A stretch of 5,121 bases of DNA from positions 1 through 5,121 of the forward strand of contig CAZVJY010000035.1 of the NCBI GenBank assembly GCA_964626685.1, in the 5' to 3' direction. Source of the stretch: RGEC01 sp964626685. Lineage in GTDB: Bacteria; Bacteroidota; Bacteroidia; NS11-12g; UBA955. Of the stretch, positions 1-5,059 are shown one piece after another. Below the pieces are notes generated by a model. That model saw nothing but the letters and a program-made list of their open reading frames with translations, did not search any database and was not told the origin of the DNA. Each line of letters opens with the position of its first letter. Within the stretch, counting starts at the first letter, position 1. The position numbers were made by a program, and so were the translations under genes.

Positions 1-17
1 GCTGCAAACACTGAAAG
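1..17 (+). repeat. 17-bp direct repeat, copy 1 (possibly truncated by window edge)
   Basis: The sequence GCTGCAAACACTGAAAG recurs exactly at 109-125, offset by 108 bp. Rightward homology stops at the next base (C here, A in copy 2). How far it extends leftward is unknown because the window begins here. A diverged inverted copy (14 of 17 matches) lies at 239-255, across the 3' end of tRNA-Ser and its flank. Function is unknown; a dispersed intergenic repeat is one reading. Confidence 0.7.
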
Positions 18-108
18 CCTAATAGCGCTTGACTTATAACTCCTAACTTATCACTAACCAGAGAGGTTACTCGCTCACTGCGTTCGCTCGTGAACCCGGA
101 GTGGGGGA
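18..108. other. Non-coding repeat-rich spacer
   Basis: No supported gene is seen here. At 31-55 there is a loose tandem of ACTTAT/AACT words. At 65-96 there is an imperfect dyad with outer arms GGTT (65-68) and AACC (93-96), and CGCTC occurs twice inside it (72-76 and 85-89). This resembles the short GC-rich palindromic intergenic repeats common in bacteria (REP-like). I cannot assign it to a named family. Confidence 0.4.
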
Positions 109-125
109 GCTGCAAACACTGAAAG
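109..125 (+). repeat. 17-bp direct repeat, copy 2
   Basis: This is an exact second copy of GCTGCAAACACTGAAAG (copy 1 at 1-17). It lies immediately left of a terminator-like hairpin (137-153) and the long inverted repeat at 149-219. The core word GCAAACACT also occurs, inverted, next to the tRNA-Ser 3' end. Confidence 0.75.
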
Positions 126-136
126 ATGGCCTCCCT

Positions 137-153
137 GCGGTCGGCCGCTTTTT
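137..153 (+). terminator. Weak plus-strand terminator-like hairpin
   Basis: GCGG (137-140) and CCGC (145-148) pair around the loop TCGG and are followed directly by five T (149-153). A four-pair stem is short for an intrinsic terminator, so this is tentative. It would stop transcripts entering from the left, from a gene outside the window. Its T-run is also the first part of the left arm of the inverted repeat at 149-219. Confidence 0.4.
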
Positions 154-219
154 GTTGAAAAGCCTTGCTCACTTGCCTTCGCCCCCGGCTCGGCAGATTC
201 GCAGGCATTTCAACAAAAA
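149..219. repeat. Long inverted repeat, 12-bp perfect arms, between facing terminators
   Basis: The left arm TTTTTGTTGAAA (149-160) is the exact reverse complement of the right arm TTTCAACAAAAA (208-219). The 47-bp interior can extend the pairing imperfectly: GCCT at 162-165 pairs with AGGC at 203-206. In either orientation the RNA would be U-run, stem, A-run, so the inverted repeat is not itself a terminator. Its outer arms are the T-tracts of the flanking terminators. A similar arrangement lies at 5053-5111. Confidence 0.7.
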
Positions 220-237
220 ACCCCGCTGATTGCGGGG
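215..237 (-). terminator. Intrinsic terminator of tRNA-Ser
   Basis: Read on the minus strand, CCCCGC (237-232) pairs with GCGGGG (226-221) around a 5-nt loop and is followed by six T (220-215). It starts 15 bases beyond the tRNA 3' end, as expected for a monocistronic tRNA transcript. The stem is GC-only and perfect. The U-tract overlaps the right arm of the inverted repeat at 149-219. Confidence 0.85.
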
Positions 238-251
238 TCTTTTAGTGTTTG

Positions 252-340
252 CGGTGAGGGCGGGATTCGAACCCGCGGTACGAGTTACCCCGTACGTCAG
301 TTTAGCAAACTGGTGGTTTCAGCCTCTCACCCACCTCACC
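252..340 (-). tRNA. tRNA-Ser (anticodon GCU)
   Basis: This is an 89-nt class II tRNA on the minus strand that decodes AGC and AGU serine codons. The acceptor stem is GGTGAGG (340-334) with CCTCACC (259-253), and the discriminator base is G at 252. The anticodon loop is TTGCTAA, giving GCT. The long variable arm expected of tRNA-Ser is present as a GTACG/CGTAC stem with an 8-nt loop. The T-arm is GCGGG-TTCGAAT-CCCGC. The outermost anticodon-stem pair (27-43) appears to be a C-A mismatch in my fold. The 3' CCA is not encoded: the bases after the discriminator are CAA, so it must be added after transcription. The gene is divergent from thrS, with its own promoter at 352-383 and terminator at 215-237. 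Confidence 0.95.
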
Positions 341-351
341 AAACCGGGGTG

Positions 352-383
352 CAAATATAAGAGCTTCTCCTGTCATTTGTCAA
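352..383 (-). promoter_or_regulatory. Bacteroidota-type promoter for tRNA-Ser
   Basis: On the minus strand, TATATTTG (359-352) is an exact match to the -7 consensus TAnnTTTG. Twenty-one bases upstream, TTGAC (383-379) supplies a -33 TTG element. The tRNA 5' end follows the -7 box by 11 bases, so the leader would be very short. Confidence 0.75.
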
Positions 384-403
384 TAAAAACAGCAATCTTT
401 TGC

Positions 404-416
404 CAAACTTCGTTTG
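404..416. repeat. Small dyad between divergent promoters
   Basis: CAAAC (404-408) and GTTTG (412-416) form a perfect 5-bp inverted repeat around TTC. Its right arm overlaps the candidate -33 TTTG of the thrS promoter. It could be an operator half-site pair or chance; the arms are too short to decide. Confidence 0.3.
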
Positions 417-440
417 CACCGCCGATAATTAGTAATTTTG
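413..440 (+). promoter_or_regulatory. Probable promoter of the thrS-infC-rpmI-rplT cluster
   Basis: TAATTTTG (433-440) matches the Bacteroidota -7 consensus TAnnTTTG. A TTTG at 413-416 is the best -33 candidate, but its 16-bp spacer is shorter than usual. With initiation a few bases past 440, the leader to the thrS ATG at 463 would be only about 15 nt. That leaves no room for a T-box or long attenuator, and no such structure is visible. Confidence 0.6.
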
Positions 441-462
441 CGCTTCCAATAAAAACGTGTCA

Positions 463-2388
463 ATGCAAATCCAAATCACTTTCCCCGATGGTGCCGTCCG
501 AGAATATCCCTCCGGTATCACCGCACTGGAAATTGCCAAAAGTATCAGCGAAGGACTGGCCAGAAATGTGCTGTCAGCCAAAATTAATGGTAATGTGTGG
601 GACGCAACCCGCCCCATTAATGAAGATGCAACCCTCGCTCTGCTTACATGGAATGACACGGATGGTAAAAAAACTTTCTGGCACAGCTCGGCACACCTGC
701 TGGCTGAAGCACTGGAAGCGCTCTATCCAGGCATAAAACTCGGTATTGGCCCGCCCATTGAAAATGGGTTTTACTACGACATTGACTTTGGTGATAAAAC
801 ATTCTCTTCTGAAGATTTTGCCAAAGTTGAGGCTAAAATGAACGAACTGGCAAAACAGGAAAATGCCTTCGTTCGCCGCGAAATGCCCAAACAGGAGGCC
901 ATCGCCTATTTTACCGAAAAACAGGATCCCTATAAGCTGGAGCTGCTGCAGGATCTGAACGACGGTGAAATTACCTTTTATGAGCAAGGTGCTTTCACGG
1001 ATTTGTGCCGTGGACCTCATATTCCGCATACTGGCTTCATAAAGGCCATTAAGCTTATTTCAACTGCCGGTGCTTATTGGCGCGGCAGTGAGAAAAACAA
1101 GCAGCTTACCAGGGTATATGCCATCACGTTCCCCAAAAAATCAGAGCTGGATGAATACCTCATGATGTTGGAGGAAGCCAAAAAACGCGACCACCGTAAA
1201 CTGGGTAAAGAGCTCGAGATTTTTACTTTTGATGATGATGTTGGACCCGGGCTTCCCCTGTGGTTGCCCAACGGCGGTCAAATCATTGAAACACTGGAAG
1301 CATTTGCGAAACAAACAGAAAAGGAACACGGATATCAGCGTGTAAAAACCCCGCACATTGCCCGTGAGAGCATGTATCTGAAAAGCGGGCACCTTCCATA
1401 TTATAAGGATAGTATGTTCCCTGCCATGGAGCTCGATGGTGAGAAATACTACCTGAAAGCCATGAACTGCCCGCATCACCACAAGATATTCGGGGCCCTT
1501 CCTCGTTCTTATAAAGAGCTCCCCATTCGTCTGGCTGAATACGGTACCTGCTATCGTTATGAGCAAAGCGGTGAGCTGTTTGGCTTGATGCGTGTGCGCA
1601 GCCTCCAAATGAACGATGCACATATTTATTGTACCGAGGCGCAGTTTGAACAGGAGTTTCGTTCAGTGAATGAACTGTATCTGCGTTACTTCAAGGTGTT
1701 CGGTATCGAGAAATATGTGATGCGTTTTAGCAAACACGATCCCGCCAAGCTGGGTCAAAAGTACATTAACAACCCCGAGCTGTGGGCCAAAACCGAAAAC
1801 ATGGTTCGCGATGTGCTCGTGCGAAGCGGCATTCCTTTTGTTGAAGTGGAAGACGAAGCTGCATTCTACGGGCCAAAAATTGATATTCAGGTGTGGAGTG
1901 CCATCGGACGTGAATTTACTTTGGCTACAAACCAGGTGGATTTTGCCCAGGCAGAGCGTTTTGATCTTAGTTTTATCAATGATAAAAACGAGAAGGAACG
2001 TCCGATTATCATACACCGAGCACCTTTGAGCACCCATGAGCGTTTTGTGGGATTCCTGCTGGAGCACTATGCCGGCAACTTCCCGGTTTGGCTCGCTCCC
2101 AGGCAGGTTGCCGTGCTACCTATCAGCGATAAATTCCTGGATTATGCAATTCATGTTGCAGAATTCCTAAAAAAGGCCGATATTCGCGCCTTCGTTGACG
2201 AACGATCGGAGAAAGCCGGACGAAAAATCCGGGATGCCGAAGTCGCCAAAATACCTTACATGCTCATCGTAGGCGAAAAAGAAGCCGCCGCCGGTGAAGT
2301 GTCTGTAAGAAAGCATGGCGGTGGAGACCTCGGAAGTATGGGACTTCAGACTTTCACAGATCAGATTCTCAACGAAACAAAAATTTGA
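463..2388 (+). CDS. thrS: Threonyl-tRNA synthetase (ThrRS)
   Basis: This cytoplasmic class II synthetase attaches threonine to tRNA-Thr and hydrolyses mischarged Ser-tRNA-Thr. It has 641 residues from ATG 463, normal for bacterial ThrRS. Domains in order: TGS (about 1-62, beginning MQIQITFPDG); the N2 editing domain, with HSSAH (74-78) and CRGPH (182-186), close to the E. coli editing residues H73, H77, C182 and H186; the catalytic core (about 245-540); and the C-terminal anticodon-binding domain (about 545-635). Probable zinc ligands are C336 (in MNCPHHH), H387 (in NDAHIY) and H518 (in IIHRAPL). Motif 2 is in YRYEQSGELFGLMRVR and motif 3 in the EHYAGNFPVWLAP region. A GTG at 457 would add two residues (MS). 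I prefer ATG 463 because it gives the usual short N-terminus and nearly E. coli-like numbering. The stop overlaps the infC start. The gene leads the cluster and no internal disruption is seen. Confidence 0.97.
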   Translation: MQIQITFPDGAVREYPSGITALEIAKSISEGLARNVLSAKINGNVWDATRPINEDATLALLTWNDTDGKKTFWHSSAHLLAEALEALYPGIKLGIGPPIENGFYYDIDFGDKTFSSEDFAKVEAKMNELAKQENAFVRREMPKQEAIAYFTEKQDPYKLELLQDLNDGEITFYEQGAFTDLCRGPHIPHTGFIKAIKLISTAGAYWRGSEKNKQLTRVYAITFPKKSELDEYLMMLEEAKKRDHRKLGKELEIFTFDDDVGPGLPLWLPNGGQIIETLEAFAKQTEKEHGYQRVKTPHIARESMYLKSGHLPYYKDSMFPAMELDGEKYYLKAMNCPHHHKIFGALPRSYKELPIRLAEYGTCYRYEQSGELFGLMRVRSLQMNDAHIYCTEAQFEQEFRSVNELYLRYFKVFGIEKYVMRFSKHDPAKLGQKYINNPELWAKTENMVRDVLVRSGIPFVEVEDEAAFYGPKIDIQVWSAIGREFTLATNQVDFAQAERFDLSFINDKNEKERPIIIHRAPLSTHERFVGFLLEHYAGNFPVWLAPRQVAVLPISDKFLDYAIHVAEFLKKADIRAFVDERSEKAGRKIRDAEVAKIPYMLIVGEKEAAAGEVSVRKHGGGDLGSMGLQTFTDQILNETKI

Positions 2389-2957
2389 TAAAAAAGAAAT
2401 TGAGCACGCCAGGCCAATACAACAGGGGTCCGCGCAAAAAGGAAGACTTGCACCGCATCAACGAAAAAATCGTTGCGCCCGAGGTGCGTCTTGTCGGCGA
2501 CAATGTTGAAGCAGGTGTTTATCCCACAGCCAAAGCCATAGAGATGGCTTATGAACTGGGTGTGGATTTGGTCGAAATTTCAGGAACAGCTACTCCGCCT
2601 GTTTGTAAACTCGTTGATTACAAAAAGTTTCTCTACGAACAGAAGAAGAAACAAAAAGAAATCAAAGCCAATGCGGTTAAACAACTGGTAAAGGAAATCC
2701 GTTTTGGACCCAATACCGATGACCATGATGTGGATTTCAAGCTGAAACATGCACGCAGCTTCCTCGGAGAAGGTAATAAGGTTCGTGCCTATGTGTTTTT
2801 CAGGGGTAGAACCATCATTTACAAACAACGTGGTGTGGATCTGCTCATGCGATTTGCCAACGCTCTCATAGAAGAAGGTGTTGCAAAGCTTGAAATGGAA
2901 CCAAAAGAAGAAGGCAAGAAAGTAGCAATACTGCTTGCACCAAAAGGGAAAAAATAA
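2385..2957 (+). CDS. infC: Translation initiation factor IF3, non-AUG start
   Basis: IF3 binds the 30S subunit, prevents premature 50S joining and checks start-codon and initiator-tRNA pairing. The product has 190 residues from TTG 2385. A basic N-terminal tail (1-20) leads to the N-domain (about 21-88: DLHRINEKI, VRLVGDNVEAGVYP, PPVCKLVDYKKFLYEQKKK), a lysine-rich linker and the C-domain (about 102-190: KEIRFGPNTDDHD, NKVRAYVFFRGR). No ATG or GTG exists in frame between the upstream in-frame stop (TGA 2295-2297) and the conserved RINEKI segment. The start must therefore be TTG 2385, TTG 2400 or a rarer codon such as ATA 2388. TTG 2385 overlaps the thrS stop as TTGA, which suggests translational coupling. 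In E. coli infC uses AUU and IF3 represses its own synthesis through that codon; a similar role here is inference. Confidence 0.95.
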   Translation: MIKKKLSTPGQYNRGPRKKEDLHRINEKIVAPEVRLVGDNVEAGVYPTAKAIEMAYELGVDLVEISGTATPPVCKLVDYKKFLYEQKKKQKEIKANAVKQLVKEIRFGPNTDDHDVDFKLKHARSFLGEGNKVRAYVFFRGRTIIYKQRGVDLLMRFANALIEEGVAKLEMEPKEEGKKVAILLAPKGKK

Positions 2958-2970
2958 AAGAAATACAGAT

Positions 2971-3171
2971 ATGCCTAAAATGAAAACCAATTCCAGTGCT
3001 AAAAAGCGGTTCAAGGTAACCGGCACCGGAAAAGTAAAACGCGCCAAGGCTTTCAAGAATCACATTCTTACCAAGAAGGCTACCAAGCGCAAGCGCGCCC
3101 TCGGAAATGACGCCATCGTAACAGATGCCGACATGAGCAATGTTAAATTCATGCTTCGCCTGGGTAAATAA
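2971..3171 (+). CDS. rpmI: 50S ribosomal protein L35
   Basis: L35 is a small, very basic protein of the large ribosomal subunit. The product is 66 residues from ATG 2971, the usual L35 length. The N-terminus MPKMKTNSSAKKRFK contains the family signature (MKTxxSAxKRFK at 4-15), and the rest is Lys/Arg-rich with the typical KNHILTKKATKRKR stretch. The same frame is open a little further upstream (TTG 2935), but that would lie inside infC and add residues the family does not have, so ATG 2971 is clear. It sits 13 nt after the infC stop, in an A-rich leader without a Shine-Dalgarno sequence. In the same frame, past its TAA, a 13-codon ATG-to-TAA stretch follows (3181-3222). Confidence 0.96.
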   Translation: MPKMKTNSSAKKRFKVTGTGKVKRAKAFKNHILTKKATKRKRALGNDAIVTDADMSNVKFMLRLGK

Positions 3172-3242
3172 AAAGAAACCATGGCCGTAGCCCCCAAAGT
3201 ATGCGTGAAAACGCGTCGCTAAAGCCACTAAACTAAAATACT
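3172..3242 (+). promoter_or_regulatory. rpmI-rplT spacer with GNRA hairpin; possible leader element
   Basis: The 71-nt spacer is long compared with the 13-nt infC-rpmI gap. It contains a compact hairpin: GCGT (3203-3206) and ACGC (3211-3214) close a GAAA tetraloop, extended by a U-G wobble and an A-U pair (3201-3216). The hairpin lies inside a minimal reading frame, 3181-3222, which would encode 13 residues ending VCVKTRR. L20 is known to autoregulate its own operon in E. coli by binding mRNA, and a regulatory leader is known upstream of infC in Bacillus. I cannot show that this spacer matches either, so a role in L20 control is inference. Confidence 0.35.
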
Positions 3243-3593
3243 ATGCCAAGATCAGTCAACAACGTAGCGAGCAGGGCTCGCAGAAAGAAAATCCTGAAGC
3301 ACGCCAAAGGTTACTTTGGACGTCGCTCCAATGTTTGGACCGTAGCCAAAAACGCCGTAGAAAAAGGCTGGAGCTATGCTTACCGTGACCGTAAGGTTAA
3401 GAAGCGTGAATTCCGTTCTCTTTGGATTGTGCGTATCAATGCCGCATGCCGCGAAAACGGTATCAGCTACAGCCAGTTCATGGGCAAACTGAATAACAGC
3501 AAGCTTGAAATTAACCGCAAGGTGCTTGCCGATATCGCCATGAACGATCCCGCCGCTTTCAAAGCCATCTTTGACAGCGTAATGAAGGGATAA
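3243..3593 (+). CDS. rplT: 50S ribosomal protein L20
   Basis: L20 binds 23S rRNA early in large-subunit assembly and in some bacteria represses its own operon. The product has 116 residues, typical for the family. It has the basic N-terminal extension (MPRSVNNVASRARRKKILKHAKGYFGRRS), which threads into rRNA, followed by the globular part. The family signature lies at residues 54-70: KREFRSLWIVRIN, then AACR. The start at ATG 3243 gives the usual N-terminus. It is the last gene of the cluster; a strong terminator hairpin begins 23 nt after its stop. Confidence 0.97.
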   Translation: MPRSVNNVASRARRKKILKHAKGYFGRRSNVWTVAKNAVEKGWSYAYRDRKVKKREFRSLWIVRINAACRENGISYSQFMGKLNNSKLEINRKVLADIAMNDPAAFKAIFDSVMKG

Positions 3594-3616
3594 TTCCAAC
3601 AAGTACAAATTTTAGG

Positions 3617-3643
3617 ACAAAGACCGCTGAATGCGGTCTTTGT
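3617..3643 (+). terminator. Terminator of the thrS-rplT cluster
   Basis: ACAAAGACCGC (3617-3627) and GCGGTCTTTGT (3633-3643) form a perfect 11-bp stem with loop TGAAT. The 3' arm supplies a T-rich tract (TCTTTGTT), followed by GCTTT. It is placed just past rplT, ends the translation cluster and separates it from the desaturase. Confidence 0.85.
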
Positions 3644-3674
3644 TGCTTTACAGCGGTTTGCGTATTTTAAATGC

Positions 3675-3692
3675 ACAATCTTTACAGATTGT
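3675..3692. promoter_or_regulatory. Inverted repeat upstream of desaturase promoter; candidate operator
   Basis: ACAATCT (3675-3681) and AGATTGT (3686-3692) are perfect 7-bp arms around TTAC. The dyad ends 10 bases before the TTTG at 3703-3706, roughly 50-70 bases upstream of the predicted transcript start, where activators often bind. It has no U-tract in either direction and so is not a terminator. The regulator is unknown; function is inferred from position and symmetry only. Confidence 0.45.
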
Positions 3693-3702
3693 CAGCTTCA
3701 AT

Positions 3703-3737
3703 TTTGTGGTGGTAATACTTGTAAGGTGTTATATTTG
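3703..3737 (+). promoter_or_regulatory. Promoter of the desaturase gene
   Basis: TATATTTG (3730-3737) is an exact TAnnTTTG -7 match, and a TTTG at 3703-3706 is the -33 candidate. The 23-bp spacer is slightly long. Initiation near 3744 would give a leader of about 26 nt to the ATG at 3770, beginning within the hairpin at 3739-3761. Confidence 0.65.
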
Positions 3738-3738
3738 C

Positions 3739-3761
3739 CAAAGGAGTTAAACTCCACTTTG
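3739..3761. promoter_or_regulatory. Hairpin/dyad at the predicted desaturase transcript start
   Basis: CAAAGGAGT (3739-3747) pairs with ACTCC (3751-3755) and TTTG (3758-3761), with two unpaired bases (AC, 3756-3757) and loop TAA. It lies between the -7 box and the start codon. It could be a DNA operator or, if transcription starts upstream of it, a 5' mRNA stem. The GGAG in it is too far from the ATG (about 24 nt) to act as a ribosome binding site. Confidence 0.4.
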
Positions 3762-3769
3762 TAAAACTT

Positions 3770-4891
3770 ATGGCAACTATCACTTTCCAAAACCAGGGCA
3801 CAGGCTTTATGGCAGCCCTGAAGCAAAAAACTGACGCTTACTTCAAGGCCAACAACACCACACCGTACGGTAATTCAGCTTTGATAGGCAAATCAGTCGT
3901 TATCATTTCTATGTTTGTGGCCTTGTATGTGTGGCTGGTGTTTTTTACACCGCAGAACGCATGGCTGGCCCTCACACTTTGCTGTCTTTTCGGCGTGAGT
4001 ATGGCGCTCATTGGCTTTAACATCATGCACGATGGCAGCCACGACAGCTATTCCAGCAACCCAAAAGTAAACACCATCATGGCTTACTCACTCAATTTTC
4101 TGGGTGGTGATGCCTATTTCTGGAAGCAGAAGCACGTAGTAAACCACCATACCTACACCAATGTGGAGGGAATGGACGATGATCTAGATGCGGGTATGTT
4201 TTTCCGTTTTCACCATGGCCAGAAAAAGCGTGGTATCCATAAATTTCAGCACATTTACTGGATTTTTCTTTATGGTGGATTATATTTCATGTGGATCATC
4301 AGCAAAGACACGAAGAAATATTTCAACCAGAAAATTTCGAAGCACAGTCCTAAATTCAAGTTCACCAACGGACAGCGTATCCTTTTCTGGTCCAGCAAGA
4401 TTGTTCACCTATTCCTATTTATAGTATTGCCTTTTTATTACATAGCAAATCATACCGATTATTCTTACCTGCAGATATTCTTTGGTTATTTCATCGCATG
4501 CTTTTTGCTGGGATGGATTCTTTCGGTGGTGTTTCAGATGGCTCATGTGGTGGATCATACCGAATTTGTGTCACCAACGTACACCACAGACAAAGAAATA
4601 ATTGAGAATGAATGGGCAATTCACCAGGTGAAGACTACTTCAGACTTTGCTACCAAGAGTGCATTTTTAACCTGGGCACTGGGTGGTTTGAATTTTCAGG
4701 TGGAGCACCATTTGTTCCCCCGAATCAGCCACGTTCACTATCCTGCCATTAACAAGATTGTGAAAGAAACCTGTGCTGAATACGGCATTCCCTTCCTGGA
4801 GCACAAGACCTTTTTGGATGCGATTAAATCACATGTAAAGCACCTTAAGTTTATGGGTTCCGCACCTGTGCTGGAGCCCCAAATGGCTTAA
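3770..4891 (+). CDS. Membrane front-end fatty acid desaturase (acyl-CoA/acyl-lipid type)
   Basis: This integral-membrane di-iron desaturase has 373 residues and is predicted to insert a double bond into a fatty acyl chain, using O2 and electrons from a ferredoxin- or cytochrome-type donor. The three histidine boxes are HDGSH (87-91), HVVNHH (122-127) and QVEHH (310-314). The Gln in the third box is typical of front-end (delta-5/delta-6, linoleoyl-CoA-like) enzymes. A further HVVDH (259-263) and the WAIHQVKTTSDFA segment (282-294) are also family-like. Hydrophobic segments lie at about 41-60, 64-86, 161-177, 207-226 and 233-257. There is no N-terminal cytochrome b5 domain, unlike the eukaryotic front-end enzymes, and no reductase gene is adjacent, so the electron donor is encoded elsewhere. 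The gene has its own promoter region with two dyads and no visible terminator before tRNA-Pro. Regiospecificity and substrate cannot be read from the sequence. Confidence 0.92.
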   Translation: MATITFQNQGTGFMAALKQKTDAYFKANNTTPYGNSALIGKSVVIISMFVALYVWLVFFTPQNAWLALTLCCLFGVSMALIGFNIMHDGSHDSYSSNPKVNTIMAYSLNFLGGDAYFWKQKHVVNHHTYTNVEGMDDDLDAGMFFRFHHGQKKRGIHKFQHIYWIFLYGGLYFMWIISKDTKKYFNQKISKHSPKFKFTNGQRILFWSSKIVHLFLFIVLPFYYIANHTDYSYLQIFFGYFIACFLLGWILSVVFQMAHVVDHTEFVSPTYTTDKEIIENEWAIHQVKTTSDFATKSAFLTWALGGLNFQVEHHLFPRISHVHYPAINKIVKETCAEYGIPFLEHKTFLDAIKSHVKHLKFMGSAPVLEPQMA

Positions 4892-4929
4892 AAATCACAT
4901 TTCAACCGAATGAAACGCTCCGGGTTTTG

Positions 4930-4937
4930 TAAATTTG
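4930..4937 (+). promoter_or_regulatory. Bacteroidota-type -7 box for tRNA-Pro
   Basis: TAAATTTG matches TAnnTTTG and ends 10 bases before the tRNA 5' end. No convincing -33 TTTG is seen 19-23 bases upstream. The tRNA may also receive read-through from the desaturase gene, since no terminator hairpin is visible at 4892-4947. Confidence 0.6.
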
Positions 4938-4947
4938 CATCTCCAAT

Positions 4948-5024
4948 CGGGATGTAGCGCAGTCCGGTAGCGCACTACGTTCGGGACGTAGGGGTCGCTG
5001 GTTCGAATCCAGTCATCCCGACCA
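4948..5024 (+). tRNA. tRNA-Pro (anticodon CGG)
   Basis: This 77-nt tRNA decodes the proline codon CCG. The acceptor stem is CGGGATG (4948-4954) with CATCCCG (5014-5020), and its C1-G72 pair is characteristic of bacterial tRNA-Pro. The discriminator is A, and CCA (5022-5024) is encoded. The anticodon stem CTACG/CGTAG encloses TTCGGGA, giving CGG. The T-arm is CTGG-TTCGAAT-CCAG. In contrast, the tRNA-Ser in this window has no encoded CCA. Confidence 0.96.
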
Positions 5025-5034
5025 CCATCAAAAG

Positions 5035-5059
5035 CCCACACGATAGTGTGGGTTTTTTT
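5035..5059 (+). terminator. Intrinsic terminator of tRNA-Pro
   Basis: CCCACAC (5035-5041) and GTGTGGG (5046-5052) form a perfect 7-bp stem with loop GATA, followed by seven T (5053-5059). It begins 11 nt after the tRNA CCA. It may also end desaturase transcripts. Its T-run is the outer part of the left arm of the inverted repeat at 5053-5111. Confidence 0.9.

Noticed and set aside
61..110. Possible tRNA remnant (a GGGTTC-like stretch on the minus strand near 90-99)
   Set aside because: The T-arm cannot be closed, no acceptor or anticodon stem can be paired, and the match is limited to a few bases.
1..255. Integration (att) site or mobile element beside tRNA-Ser
   Set aside because: The repeats do not duplicate the tRNA 3' half exactly, and there is no integrase, transposase or terminal inverted repeat of an insertion sequence in the window.
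230..736. Plus-strand open frame running through the tRNA-Ser complement into thrS
   Set aside because: Its first part is antisense to tRNA-Ser and has the familiar spurious AGFEPA-type peptide from translating tRNA complements. The rest is thrS out of frame.
463..1000. Functional link between the adjacent tRNA-Ser and the Ser-editing ThrRS
   Set aside because: ThrRS edits Ser mischarged onto tRNA-Thr, not tRNA-Ser. Neighbourhood alone, with opposite transcription, gives no support for a link.
2958..2970. E. coli-type L20-binding pseudoknot between infC and rpmI
   Set aside because: The gap is only 13 nt and A-rich, and no pairing resembling the E. coli operator could be seen nearby.
574..3676. 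Several minus-strand open frames of 65-160 codons opposite thrS, infC, rpmI and rplT
   Set aside because: All lie antisense to strongly conserved genes, have no recognisable domains or leaders, and look like frame shadows.
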